Assembly (NCBI GenBank): GCA_018398765.1
Contig: JAHBMJ010001225.1
Coordinates: 1-33,885 of the forward strand
Reading direction: 5' to 3'
Origin: Chromera velia
Lineage: Eukaryota; Sar; Chromeraceae
DNA length: 33,885 nt
Shown here: piece after piece, positions 17,496-32,709 of the stretch
Layout of the letters: each line of letters starts with the position of its first letter
Position numbering within the stretch: position 1 is the stretch's first letter
Translations under genes and position numbers: made by a program
The notes under the pieces: generated by a model
Database searches by the model: none
Told to the model about the DNA's origin: nothing
Seen by the model: the letters and a program-made list of their open reading frames with translations, nothing else

Positions 17496-19582
17496 AATAT
17501 CCTGTCGAGAGAGGCTTGTTATCTTAAGTCACTTCGTTTTGTAGCCTTTAAGACCTGCCCTTATAGATGTGCTTATCTTGTTCTATGGGCTGCTCTCTTG
17601 CTTTCTGCACCGTGCGTGATGGTCCCCAAGCTCCATGCCCTCCTTTTCAATTTAAATTCACTGGATGATCAACAGAAGAAGAGACTCAAGACGTCGTGCT
17701 TCAGTGAATTTCAACGATTTCAGAAAAGGTGCATTGGTAATTATAGTGTTTGTGCTCACTTTAAAGGTTTTGTGTGACAATGGCGTTAGCACAACAGTTT
17801 TGCGTTGTTCATGAGTGCATGTGTAAACATATCTGCAGGTTGTGGGACCAGAAAAAGCTGTAAATGGGATGATTGTCTTTGAGGAGTAAGTTGATCATTC
17901 ATGCTTCTATAGCTGTACTGGTAATCATCCTTGAATTAGACGGACAAGATGGTGAGTGCAGTGAACCAACCAACTTGAAGACTTAAGTTGTACTAGTAAC
18001 AGTACTACCACAATGTCGTAGTCCTCCGAGTCCTAGTCCGAGTCGTTAATATAATGACTTCACAAGCGTTTTCTACAAGTATAAAGTAAATTTATGTTTA
18101 TGAGCTATGAAAACAATACATTCAAATTTATACTATCGATCTTTTATATGCAAATTAGCTTTTGAATACTTAAGTCTCATGATTCAAATTTATGAAAGTA
18201 CAAGGAGGAAAGAGGATAGCCTTACAGGGTTGCGTGGTATAACGGGCAGTGGACATCATATCTAGAATCACATGAAGCAGCGTTGTTTATGCCTAACCAC
18301 GCCCTGCCAAAAAATAGAAAAGTTTGAAAAGAACTGCAGGTGTTAAACTATAGTCGATCTAGACTATAATTATCATGCAAGTGGTATATTACTGTATACG
18401 CCGCATATATATTAGCTAGCTAAGATATTTTGGAATTGTGAACGCTTTTCAACTTGAAAGTGAAAAAAGGCTATAACATATATGATGATGATCTAGATGA
18501 TGATGATGATGATGAATAAATAAATCCCAAGCTAATCATTTAGATAAAGCTAGAGATAAAACTAATCCTTAATTTGAACATGACATCGAATCATAATCCT
18601 GATCCTATAATCGTAAAAGTCAGATAAAAAAAGTTACAAAAAAAAATAGTGAAACAAATTAAAATCATCAACAAAACTTGAATTGGCAAAGTAACTGGAT
18701 CCCCCCTCTATAAGTCAATTGAAAGTTTTGTACAGTTTGAGAAGGGAAAGCAGAGATTCCAGTTCATCAAGCACAGAGAGCCGGATTATCGACCGGCTTG
18801 GTCTTCTAGGTGATCCAAGGGGCAGTGTGAGCGAGTCCATCTGGTCCACACACGTCATCACTGGACCGTCTGCCCTCGCCGATTGATGACCAAACAAACG
18901 ATTGAAGAGAAAAGATTCAGATTTGAGTCTTCTAATCCCTTCAGGAGTCTTCACGAAGACAGGCCAGAGGAAAGTCTGGGTGCAGGGAAGACGCAAAAGA
19001 TGGAAGAAAAGAAAGCGAAGATCACGCAGGACGGGTCTCTTTGGCATTGTTTGGTTGTCTTTCTCCTCTTTCTCTCTCCTGCCCTTCGTTCAATCCTTCC
19101 TGCTGAAACAGAAAGAGAAGGGGGGGTTTGAGAAGGTAGAAAGAAAGCAGCTTTCACCAATTGTTTTCATCATTCGACTCTCTTCCTGTCCGCTGTCCTT
19201 GCTTCCATCTGCATGTCTCTCGATGCCTCTCTTGTTCTTCACTTCGTCTTTCCTTCCTCCTTCAATTCTTGACTGCCTCGCTCCACTGTTGGAACCTGCA
19301 CACAGCTCATGGATGAAAACACAGAACAGCTCATGAATTCATGCAACACTAAAAATTTGCAGTCCGGAAGTGCGGGAGGGAAGGAGCACAGACAGCCTCG
19401 TGCAGACAGATAGAAGCAGAAGCGAAAGAGGTCTTTGAATTGAAGGGCATTCAAAAGAAGAAAACGACGGACGAATAAGTCGAGACAAACCTCAGACTCT
19501 TTCCTTTTCACCTTGCTGGTTGTCAAATTTCCCCTCGGGTATTCCACTGCCCTCTGCATCCCCGCCTTGCGGTCTGAATCAC

Positions 19583-19636
<54 letters not shown>

Positions 19637-19730
19637 ACGTCTAGCTTTGCCCCAATTGCCTTTCTTCGCCAACTTCTGCTCCCTCCCTCCTCCCGTCAAC
19701 TGACTTTCCAACTCCTCCCGCCTCCCCGCC
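17496..19730. other. Convergent 3' spacer, no gene called
   Basis: About 17500-18710 is AT-rich, with a GAT repeat near 18490, and has no believable coding sequence. From about 18710 composition returns to genic levels, so part of 18710-19730 may be the 3' UTR of the minus-strand coiled-coil gene whose stop is at 19731. A minus-strand open frame at 18715-19047 ends in a leucine-rich stretch; I cannot connect it to any gene. Confidence 0.5.
19582..19635. repeat. (CT)n-(GT)n compound microsatellite
   Basis: CT dinucleotides pass into GT dinucleotides just downstream of the stop codon of the minus-strand coiled-coil gene. Confidence 0.95.
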
Positions 19731-23736
<4,006 letters not shown>

Positions 23737-24971
23737 CTCTCCTTCGTTCCTTCCTTTCACAGGGGGGGGGCTCTGGCTGTGCTCGTCCTTTCTCTTGTTC
23801 GGCTCTGGGAGAGACGAGAACGGCTTTCTTGTTTTCTGTGTTTTTTGGCTGTGGTTCTTTCCGCGCTGTCCGGCTTTCCCAAGTGGGAGATCACACACCA
23901 GAGTGTTCGGTCTTTTGAGCCAAGTTTTCTTGCGAGGGTTTCCTTAGAGCTTCGAGTGTTCTCTCTCCGCTTCCTTTCAGTCGATCAAACAACGGCAATT
24001 CTGCGCAACACCACAGTGTTTGAATGAAGGAGGAACTCTGGACGTATGTATTGCCTTATCACAAAAAGACGATCGCAAGGGCCAAAAGGCAGTCTCTTGT
24101 TGAGTGTGAGTCTCTGATTGTCAATTTCTGTTCTTCCTTGTCAAGAAGTTGTGTCCCGGCCGCGCAGCTGTAGGCGTGTCAGACTTGCTTCTCCTCGCGG
24201 ATCGACGATGATCGACGTATCTTCGCCGGGCGGCCCGGGTCATGGGCGCCAAAAGCTGCATGCATGATCCTCTTCGGGTTCAGGCTCTCTAGAGCGGCCA
24301 TTTTTAGCACCGCGGCTGCGCCGTGGTTCCCTCCAGGCCCCTCCGCGGCGGCGCCCCCTCCCATTTGGGACATGGCCCCATATACCGTCAAAACGGTTTT
24401 TTCTGCGCCCCATTTGGGACATGGCGCCACAAAATTTTTCTTAAGGTGTTTCAATGATAAATTTGATCAATTGCTGATCAATTTGGTTCAACTTACCTCA
24501 GAAAAGGTAAAGACCGGAACAATCACGCCGCGGTTCCCCCCTTTCTTCAAGGTTTTACAACCGCGGCGCTTGGTGCCGCTCCGCGGCACCGCGGCGTTTG
24601 ACCGTAAACGCCGCGGTGTCTAGAAAGCCCGTTCGGGTTCCTCGGCGCGGGCGCAAAACGCGCGCGAACTTAAAAAAATTAAGGGAGAATAAAGCTATAT
24701 AGTGCGTGCATGCATGCATGCGTGATGTCATGATGATGCATGCATGACTGACCTTCATGCACGTCGACCTGCTTCTTGCCGTTTCTATCTGCATGCCATA
24801 CACGCTGCCTGGACGGGAAAAGCATTGACCAGTCATTGACAAGAGGTGCACATCCACTCACCACACACAACGGACATATCGATACATAGGCAGACTCTCA
24901 GCACTTCGGAAAGTCAAGTGATCTTCATTCCAATTGCATTTTTGCTGAATCTGAAAGGGACGGACTGCATC
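23737..24971. promoter_or_regulatory. Divergent intergenic region between coiled-coil gene and secreted-protein gene
   Basis: About 1.2 kb should hold both promoters. 23737-24150 shows nothing recognisable. 24150-24660 is a GC-rich repeat-like block, annotated separately. At 24707-24718 and 24737-24744 there are three TGCATGCA octamers, 230-265 bp upstream of the secreted-protein start. An in-frame extension of that gene back to 24846 exists but lacks any feature of a coding N-terminus. Confidence 0.5.
24150..24660. repeat. GC-rich repeat-like block with hairpins
   Basis: CG-dense sequence holds two direct copies of CATTTGGGACATGGC (near 24362 and 24410). Nested hairpins follow: GGTGCCGC/GCGGCACC (24572-24579 with 24583-24590) and 13-bp arms CACCGCGGCGTTT/AAACGCCGCGGTG (24587-24599 with 24606-24618, 6-base loop). 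It contrasts with the sequence on both sides and probably is a dispersed element, but I see no terminal repeats or target-site duplication. The minus-strand open frame at 24179-24454 lies inside it and is not counted as a gene. Confidence 0.5.
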
Positions 24972-25775
24972 ATGCAGCTTCTTTCTCTCCTTCTTTGCTG
25001 CCTCGTGGCACCTTCTGTCGGCAAACTGGTGACGAAAGACGAAGATTTGGTTCCTGCCATCGAGTTCATGGAGAACTTCATTGGAGACTACGAGTTTGTG
25101 TCCCAACGCAATATCTCCATGCCGTGGAAGAGAACCATCAGACGGATTGAGGAAGATGGAGGGATCGGAGACTCACCATTCATCTGCCCTGGTGCGAAGG
25201 AGGGCTTTCCAGTGTCCTTGACCCCCAAAAGTAACTATCTGAGGAAAAAGGGAGTCAAAGTCTTTTCAGCCGGGTTCATGGAGATCGAAATGCGCGCAAA
25301 CGTTCGAGTCCAAAACCTGACCCAGTGGCAGACTACCGAAAGTGAGGCGGCTTGTTGGTTTTATCTTGGCTCCATTGACTATTGCATCTACACCTTGCAG
25401 GACTTCGAAGCGAGGTGGTCTGGAGTCGGGAAGTTTGTTGAGGAGGATACCTTTGGCCTTGAGAAGACTTACCAGATGCGCACGAACGGGGAAATGAATC
25501 TTTGGCTGAAGGCCATCATGGGAATGTATATGCAGATGGATTGGGTTCTCACCCCTGCCACTGACAGTCTTGTGATCACTTATGTGATGAGCAAGATCGG
25601 CCTCCTTCCGGGGTCCGGTCCCAACTTCAAGGCAACGTTTGAGTGCAAGTACAAACGCACTTCTCCTGTCCCTCCGGAACCAGAGGAGGCAAAGGAAAAG
25701 GAGGGCGAGGAGGGAGAAACTATGGTGGAGGCCAGTTGGCCTGTCGAGCCGGAGTTGGATGTCATGTTTTCGTGA
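24972..25775 (+). CDS. Predicted secreted protein of unknown family
   Basis: I do not recognise the family. With the ATG at 24972 the product is 267 aa and starts with a convincing signal peptide (MQLLSLLLCCLVAPSVG, cleavage near residue 17). The frame is open back to an ATG at 24846, but those 42 residues would bury the signal peptide, so the internal start is preferred. The mature part has four cysteines (in FICPG, AACWF, DYCIY, FECKY), N-glycosylation sequons NIS and NLT, and alternating beta-like stretches such as FIGDYEFVSQ and FKATFECKYKR that would suit a small lipocalin-like barrel; this is only an impression. The C-terminus is a Glu/Pro-rich low-complexity tail. No intron is visible. 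Function could be extracellular or endomembrane. Confidence 0.6.
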   Translation: MQLLSLLLCCLVAPSVGKLVTKDEDLVPAIEFMENFIGDYEFVSQRNISMPWKRTIRRIEEDGGIGDSPFICPGAKEGFPVSLTPKSNYLRKKGVKVFSAGFMEIEMRANVRVQNLTQWQTTESEAACWFYLGSIDYCIYTLQDFEARWSGVGKFVEEDTFGLEKTYQMRTNGEMNLWLKAIMGMYMQMDWVLTPATDSLVITYVMSKIGLLPGSGPNFKATFECKYKRTSPVPPEPEEAKEKEGEEGETMVEASWPVEPELDVMFS

Positions 25776-27325
25776 GCCGAAGAGGAAAAAGAGACCAATT
25801 CCGGTATGGCTGCACGTTGAAAGGACAGGATGGGAAAGAAACAGAAAAAGGGGGAGGCAACGGCTCATAGAACTCCTGCCCCAGGCAACGACGCCACGAT
25901 GTATGTATGTGGCGTGAGGCAGGAACGGGAAGGAAGGGGGAGAAACAGACAACAAATGGGTTTTTATTGAGACGTTTCAGCCATTCATGCTCATGCAGCC
26001 CAACTCTCCGTCTCGATTCATTCAGCATTGCATTTCATGAATCACAGATGGAAAACCATCAGGCGTTGCGATGTTTGATGTTCATGTACAAGCGTCAGTC
26101 AGACAGTCAAAAGAACGGACTGCAGGTCGAGAAGTCGACTGATCCAGCTCGCTCGTTCGTTCAGCACCCAAAGAGGCCGAACAGATGCACTTATGATGCT
26201 CCCGCAGACCCAAGTCAGGAAGCACAACAAAGAGAAGAAGGAACAGGATGCTGAATGCACGCACGCTGCATGAAGGCGACCGACGTCATTTCAAAGGAAG
26301 CAATCCAAAGAGGAATGGAAAAAAGAAAGAGTAACAGCAGAGAGAGAGGTGATCACATGTATCCCTAGACCGTAGGAGGCGGTTAAAAACGCAGTCAGTC
26401 TGCCCGCCAGAGTCAATAGTCCCTGCAGCTGCAGAGACTGGTCAAGACTTCTTCTAAAGGAGTTGTGGAGACAGAGAAAGAGACGGACAGACAGGAATGT
26501 TATTGAATTGTCTTTTGCCGCAGTGTGTTTAGCAGTGTGTACAAAGCTTTCGCAGTGGATCCTTGCTATTGAAGCATGCTGTGATCGCTTGTATCAATAC
26601 ATACAGGCTCAAATACAGGCAGAAACGCAATAGTCGCACTACAGACTCGGAGGTTCAACGTGTATGTACCACTATATCAAGTGGTATTATAAGTGATATC
26701 GTACTATATACTTTCAAGTTATATGCATCGGTCTACAAAATGTTTCACACTAATACTTTTTTTCTAGCTTTTTTTTTAATTCACGATTTTTCTTGAAACT
26801 AATTAATATATTATTCTTATCAATTGCCACAGTGTATAGTTTCTACGATGTATATTAGTATAATGTAGCAATCCACATGCATGCATCCATAACCCTATCT
26901 TTTAGTCAATTCAAACATATTTAACATGTTATAAGTAACTAAAATGATTTATATTCACATTGACTCGGAACACAGCTCAACGTGTTTTTTGCCGGACAGT
27001 GGTATACGTCTTGACTGTTGAGTACTAGCTAGAGTAGAAGTCTTGATGATGATCTTCATGATGAGGCTTTATCCTGTCTTCTGCTTCAACCACGCTGGCA
27101 ATGAAACCAGTTGAAGCTTCGTTATATGCGGTGAGCTGTGTATGGGCATCAGTGCCGCATCACAGACGGTATATGCATGCAGATGCTAGTGCAGATGCTC
27201 ACGCACCCGGTGCCACAAAATTGACAGACACATGCATTGCATGATCAATCGCATAAGGGTGCCTGAAAATGCAAAGGAGGATGGCATTCACGCGCACTCA
27301 GACATGCACCGACAGACAAAAGGCA

Positions 27326-27347
27326 GGCAGGCAGGCAGGCAGGCAGA
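27326..27347. repeat. (GGCA)n microsatellite
   Basis: A perfect GGCA tetranucleotide array in the convergent spacer. Confidence 0.92.
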
Positions 27348-27719
27348 CAGGCATTGAAACAGGAAGATCGCCAAAAGGACCATGCAGCCCCTGCCCTTCC
27401 CTGTTCTTGATCTCTTTCTATGCGCACACAAAAGCTTGCTCCAGATTTTCCTTCTCACACCTTGGCATCTGCTGCATGCGGTGTCATGCATGCATGCATG
27501 CACGCACAAAGAAGTCCCATCATGTTATTAAAGACTATGATCAGATGTATGCAGAGGGGGGAAGCGAATGCCAACAGCTGCAAAAGCCTGGCGAAGAATC
27601 AAATGAAGGAAGGAGTCAGGGAAAAGAGGCAAGGAGCAAGCACACGCATATGTGAAGAAGGGAACGGGGAAAGCGGGTCCATGCATTTATTGTGCTACCT
27701 ACTCTTCGTGTTTGTGTGT

Positions 27720-27723
<4 letters not shown>

Positions 27724-27755
<32 letters not shown>
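27724..27755. repeat. (CT)n microsatellite
   Basis: A perfect CT run in the convergent spacer. Confidence 0.94.
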
Positions 27756-27758
<3 letters not shown>

Positions 27759-29605
27759 CTGAAACCGTCCCATGGGTGGCCTGCCTGAGCTGCAGATTCA
27801 CGAGCAACGCCGGCATAAAGCCAGCGAAAGCATACAGAGGGAATCGAGGAACACAGCATACGTTCGCGGATGTACCCGTGAACGCATGCACTGCCAACGA
27901 AACAAAGTCACTTTCATGTTCCAGTAAATTCTCCTCTTTTGTGTGCGGAAGGTGGAAGGGAAAAACACCCAGGCAGCCAGGACAGTGCAATCTTCTCCTC
28001 TTCTCCTCTTTCTCCGTTAATCGATCGAGCTTTGATCCCGTGTTCCTACTCCCATTCGATCATGCACGCTTGTCCGTCTCTTCTTCACTGCATCCCTCCA
28101 AATGACAACAAAAACGGGCAAGGCCTCTGCACCACAAGGACTGGACAAGAACTTCTGAGTTCACCTAGACACACCAGGCCTTGTAAGCGCCATACACCAC
28201 CGGAAGGTGCTGACGATCGTTCAGATGAGACCGGACAGGAAAAAAACATGTACAACAAACCGTTCGACATTTTCTCGCCTCATGCATCAGTCAGTCGCTC
28301 ACTCGAGGGAAGTTTCTACTTTTGTCTGAGGAGACGCACGTTGCCAGTATTCCCCCCAGATTAGGATTACAGAGAAATACACAACAGCACTTTAAAAGAT
28401 GCCAGTCAGGAAGGAAAGAAGAAGTAGATGCACAGGACGAAAAAAGGACGCGACGAAAAGGGAAAGTGCGAAGATGGGACAAAAAAGAGAAACGGCGTTA
28501 TACAAAGCACAAGACGGGGTTATCGAATGGGAGAACTAGGTGCGCTGTTCATGGCCATGCAGAACAGCTTTCTTTAGGTCGACACCCTGCCCTCCTCCTC
28601 CCCACAAAAAAGCAAAGACAGAAAAAAAGGCTGAAGAGCCGAGTTTTCGGTCAGTCAGCTCACTTCCTCAAGAAGACAGACACCCATGCCACCCTACCCC
28701 AACCCACACCCATGTTTTCTTCAAAAAGCACAGAGAGGAGCTCTCTGCAAATCCTGCATTCTTCTCTCCTCCCACGGGTAACGTCTCCCCAGACCTCCCT
28801 CTCCACCTTTGAATGCATTGACGCACGCACGCAAAAACACGCATGCCTGCAGGAAATCCTGCTGGACAGGCACAACGACTCCATGCGGAGTCCCTCCAGA
28901 CAATCAACCCACGCAGTGACGATCCGGTTTCTCTAGGAAGGCACCAGGTCGAAGGTCGGCAAAGAAGGAAGGCGGTGTAGAGTCCACCAATCCCCTGCAA
29001 GAAGGAGAGAAGAAAAGGGGGGGGCGACGAGAGGCGAGGACAGGAGCGAGATGATCTTCGTTTCATTGGCACCACCAGAAAGAGAGAAGGACAAAAAGAC
29101 AGCGACACGAAACCTCAGAGTTGAAGGAAGGCTGATGACTGGTTGATCGATCGATCGATGGATGGATTCTTCGCTCTCTTCATTGATAAATTCTGTCTTC
29201 ACATTGATTGATTGATTGCGTTGCAGAATGAAGCAGGAGGTTGCCGCCTTGTCAGAAGTGAGACAGACGGAAAGCGAGCAAAAAGAAGAGAAGAGCAGAG
29301 AAAGGACGTTCAACAACAGAGAGAGAAGGAAAAGACGGGGGGTGACGGAGTCGAGTCGGGTTGATGGAGAAGCAAGCGAGAAGGCGAAGGGGAAGGCGAA
29401 AGGGAAAGAGACGAACAGCCCCCCATCTCTCTCTTGCTGTCTCAATTGTGTGTTTGATTGATCAAGGAACGAGAAGGGTGTGTGCCTGACTGAAATGTCA
29501 AACGGAAGGAATTGGAAGAAAATTCAACCAGAAACAACGCAACAACAAAACTGCCACATCGATTGCACTCACCTCCTTAGCAGCACCCCGCTCGTCTCCA
29601 CCCCC

Positions 29606-32600
29606 TCACTCTTCCATCCACCACTGAGGGACGTCAAGCACGAGCACCACGCGGACGACACCACTGCCCTCAATGCGAGGGGATCTGTGCACGATGCCCG
29701 GGTGGTTCAAGAGGGGGTCGCCGACGTAACTCTTCCCCCGTCCCTTGAACAGTGCGACGTCATGGTGAGTCAGCGACTGAGCATGGGCGGAGTCTCGGCG
29801 TTTTTTGTGCAGCGTGGGCTGCGAGTACTGCGGATGAACGTACTCGGTGGCGGGGCCTCGGTAGGTCGTGACGAGACGGAAATCCACGCAGTCCTGGTGC
29901 CAGAATGCACAGCCGTTATCGTCCATGCAGTCGAGCTTGACAGACACGGTCTCGGACCCCGAGATGTCTGCGAAGATGCGGACCTGCTCAGCGAGATCGC
30001 TAGCTAGGGCGGATGTGTCTTCATCGGAAAGGACACGCTTCTTCCTCTTCAGGAGGGCGGTGCGGACGGTTTCTTCTGCGGCTGCTGGGGTAACGACCTT
30101 GGCAAAACGGGGGAGTGAAGCAACCTGAAGAGATGCATCGGAAAGGACGGAGACAAAACTGGGAATGGTGTCACGACGCCAGACGGCCAACTGCACTGCT
30201 TCTGTGTGGATGATCTTCAGCTGATCGGACTTGTTGACAAACACAAGTGCTTCTGTTTGAGGCCCTTTCTCTCCCTTCAATTTGTCGGGGGAGGTGACTG
30301 TCAGCAGGGAGGCGTCAACTTTCTTCATTTTCTTGTTTTTCTTTGTTGGGGTTGCATACGTTGTGTTGGCTGCTTTCCCCTCCTCAGACTCGGATGTACT
30401 TCCCTCACCCTCATCCTCCCAATCCCCCTCATCTTCGTCCCCCGACCTCACTTCCTCATCCTCCCACACATCCGAGAGCTCAAAATAGTCTCCCTGGAAG
30501 AACACATCCTCCATCTCTCTCCATAGGTCCTCCCCCCCCTCCATCTCCTCATCTGTCAGCAGTGCCCCCTCAAGCTCGGACAAAATCTTATCCTTGTCCA
30601 ACCCCACCCCGATAAACACCACCTCCGACTCTCTGTCTCCGTTCTTCTCGTGCCACTGTCCCTCACACACGAGCTGCTGATGCTTCTCCTTGTCTTCCTC
30701 ACTCCATGTCTCTTCAGGCATCGAGGCCAGGTAGGGTTCGGGGTTGGGAAGGAGCTCCACGTGCCTCCCTGCACAGTGGAAGGCCACGGGGTAGGCATTC
30801 GCGGTTGCCACCCACAGCTGGCCCTTGGCGCGCACCACACCTACGAACACCCCCCCAGGGGCGGGGGGGCTGTTACCGTAAATGTTGCGGCCTGCTGCCA
30901 GGCTGGTGGCGTAGTTGCCAAACCCATTCAGGGTATCATTCAGCCTGCCGGGATGGAACGGCCGTTCTTTGTTTCGGAAGACGACACTCGAAATTCCATA
31001 CTCTTCAGTCTCGGGGATATGTCCTGGACCCCCCTCCATCGTCTTGGACAGCTCATACAGCCACCCGGCGGATGTCTGTGCCTGGTCCATATCGAATAGG
31101 CCAGTATTGATAACGGCAGACAGGGGAACGTCGCCAAAATGGGGTTCCATCGGGACGATCACCTCTGCGTGAGGATTCAACTTCTCTACCAACGCTCTGA
31201 TCTCCTCAACCTCTTTTGGGTTCTTAACCATATGGGCTTTGCTGAGAAGAATCACGTCTGCAAACTCGATTTGGTCGAGCATCAACTGAACGATCGTTCG
31301 ATCATCCACATCACCCCCCTCCTTCTCTTTCTCTCCCTTCCCTTCACCCCCGTCCGTCTCGGTCTCGGCCTTCAGGCCTGTGTTGCCTACCATGTTGGAG
31401 GCATTCTTCTCGGCGAGGGTCTCGATGCTCCCGAGGACGTCGTAGACATTCACAGCGTCCACCACTGTCACACACGTGTCCAGGCGGGCAAAGTGGGAGA
31501 GAGACTTCAGTTCCTTCGGCATGTCAGGCCGAGACGGGGCCTTCGTCTGCACATGGAGGGAACAAAATGGACATTGTGATGCAGGTACTCCAAAAAATGG
31601 ACTTGCGACGTCGCACGACTGAAGCCGAAGGCCGTCCAGATGGTGCTGCGCTTCCTTACTTGCCAGAACACATGAACCACATTTCCTAGCTCTCGTGAAA
31701 GCGGGGCTTCTGCATCGGATCGGACCACACCGACAGACTCGGAAGAAGAGAAGAAGTCTCTGTGATTGCATGGAACAGAAGTTTTGGCCGACGGCACACA
31801 CACGCTGTGAAAGGAGTCACGTATGAAACCTCTCTTCCTGCACATAGACGGAAACCAAAAAGCATGCAGTTGTATAAAACAATTCCCACCCTCCACACGC
31901 CCCATCTCCTTTCCCGTTGTCTTCTTCACACACCCCGTCTCCATAGCTTTTCCCTTTTACTTATCTACTCTCACGTACCTGTTTCTCCTTTCCTTCTTCT
32001 TCGGCCTCATCGACGTCCATGACGAAGGTCTGAGCCACGGGGAGAGGCTCTGAGATTCCTGTGGACTCAATGACGAGGTAGTCGAACGCCTGTTCCTCAC
32101 TCAGAGCCTTGACGGTTTTGAGCAAGTCTCCACGAAGGGTGCAGCAGATGCAACCATTATGGAGCTCTACCATGGTGGCCTCCTCCTGGATGAGTCTGGA
32201 GTTTTTGATCTCATCAGCATCCAGGTTGATCTCGCCCATGTCGTTCACGATCACGGCCACCTTCAGGGGGGCCGGTGTGCTAACCTCTTCTTCCGGTGCG
32301 GCTGGAGACAGAGACGAAAGAAGACCAGATGAAATTCACTTCAGCAAAACAGGAAAAGCAGTCTGGCCTGTCTTGAACAATTGGCGAAAACTTCGGTCTT
32401 CAGCACGGTCTTACAATCGACTGACCTTGATTTCCTTTTTCATCGTCAGCATCCTTTTGAGGCTCTCCCGCGAGACGAAGGATTCGCTTCAGGAGGGTTG
32501 TCTTCCCAGCACCCAGAAAACCCGACAGCACCGTAACAGGAAGCTTCGGCTTGTCTGCCAAATCACCGGTGAGGGTTTGTTCCTCCTTTTTGTCAGGCTG

Positions 32601-32618
32601 ACAAACTGAGAGGGTCAT
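29606..32618 (-). CDS. Fusion: CobW/G3E-family GTPase (zinc-metallochaperone type) with C-terminal DUF1826, three exons
   Basis: Exons on the minus strand are 32618-32426, 32301-31979 and 31546-29606, giving 818 aa; junctions are GT-AG and in phase. The GTPase part (25-520) has P-loop GFLGAGKTT (Lys39), the CxCC metal motif GCICC (Cys115, Cys117, Cys118), ESTGISEP (143-148), and a CobW C-terminal domain with RPFHPGRL and the ELLPNP region. COG0523 members such as bacterial ZigA and eukaryotic ZNG1 deliver zinc to target enzymes. The G4 motif, usually NKxD, reads SKAH (274-277). An acidic linker (about 525-562) and a Lys-rich patch lead to DUF1826 (603-811): VQLAVWRRD, FWHQDC, TYRGPATEYV, HHDVALFKG, VHRSPRIEG and VRVVLVLD. 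Bacterial DUF1826 genes are, from memory, often next to cobW in zinc-limitation (Zur) regulons, so the fusion suggests zinc homeostasis. Five GGGGCAC(T/A) repeats lie 28-91 bp upstream of the start. Confidence 0.93.
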
Positions 32619-32645
32619 TGTGGAGTGTACAGATAAGAAGTGAGC

Positions 32646-32709
32646 GGGGCACTTAACGGGGCACTAAAGCGGGGCACTACAAGGAGGCGGGGCACTTAAG
32701 TGGGGCACA
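32646..32709. repeat. Five short direct repeats GGGGCAC(T/A)
   Basis: Copies start at 32646, 32658, 32671, 32689 and 32702 (spacings 12, 13, 18, 13). The first four read GGGGCACT and the last GGGGCACA; most are followed by an A-rich spacer. They sit 28-91 bp upstream of the CobW-DUF1826 start codon, reading AGTGCCCC on that gene's strand. Confidence 0.85.

Larger units (their letters stand above)
25776..29605. other. Convergent 3' spacer, no gene called
   Basis: This is a long region between the secreted-protein stop and the CobW-DUF1826 stop. 25776-26500 and 27150-29605 have near-genic composition and may hold long 3' UTRs or unrecognised exons. 26500-27150 is AT-rich. Several TGCATGCA octamers occur (26878, 27174, 27487-27502). 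The minus-strand open frame at 26082-26264 begins like a signal peptide but has no supporting exon structure. I found no recognisable protein family, tRNA or rRNA. Confidence 0.45.

Noticed and set aside
18220..18300. tRNA-like stretch with a GCGTGGTATAACGGG segment resembling an A box
   Set aside because: No B box (GGTTCRANNCC) at the right distance and no cloverleaf pairing by eye.
18715..19336. Minus-strand 110-aa and plus-strand 144-aa frames
   Set aside because: No family signature or exon partner; probably 3' UTR or flank of the minus-strand coiled-coil gene.
24179..24454. 91-aa minus-strand open frame
   Set aside because: Lies inside the GC-rich repeat-like block and includes its duplicated words. 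No independent support.
26082..26264. 60-aa minus-strand frame starting like a signal peptide
   Set aside because: Short, with no family or splice support; hydrophobic starts are common in random pyrimidine-rich frames.
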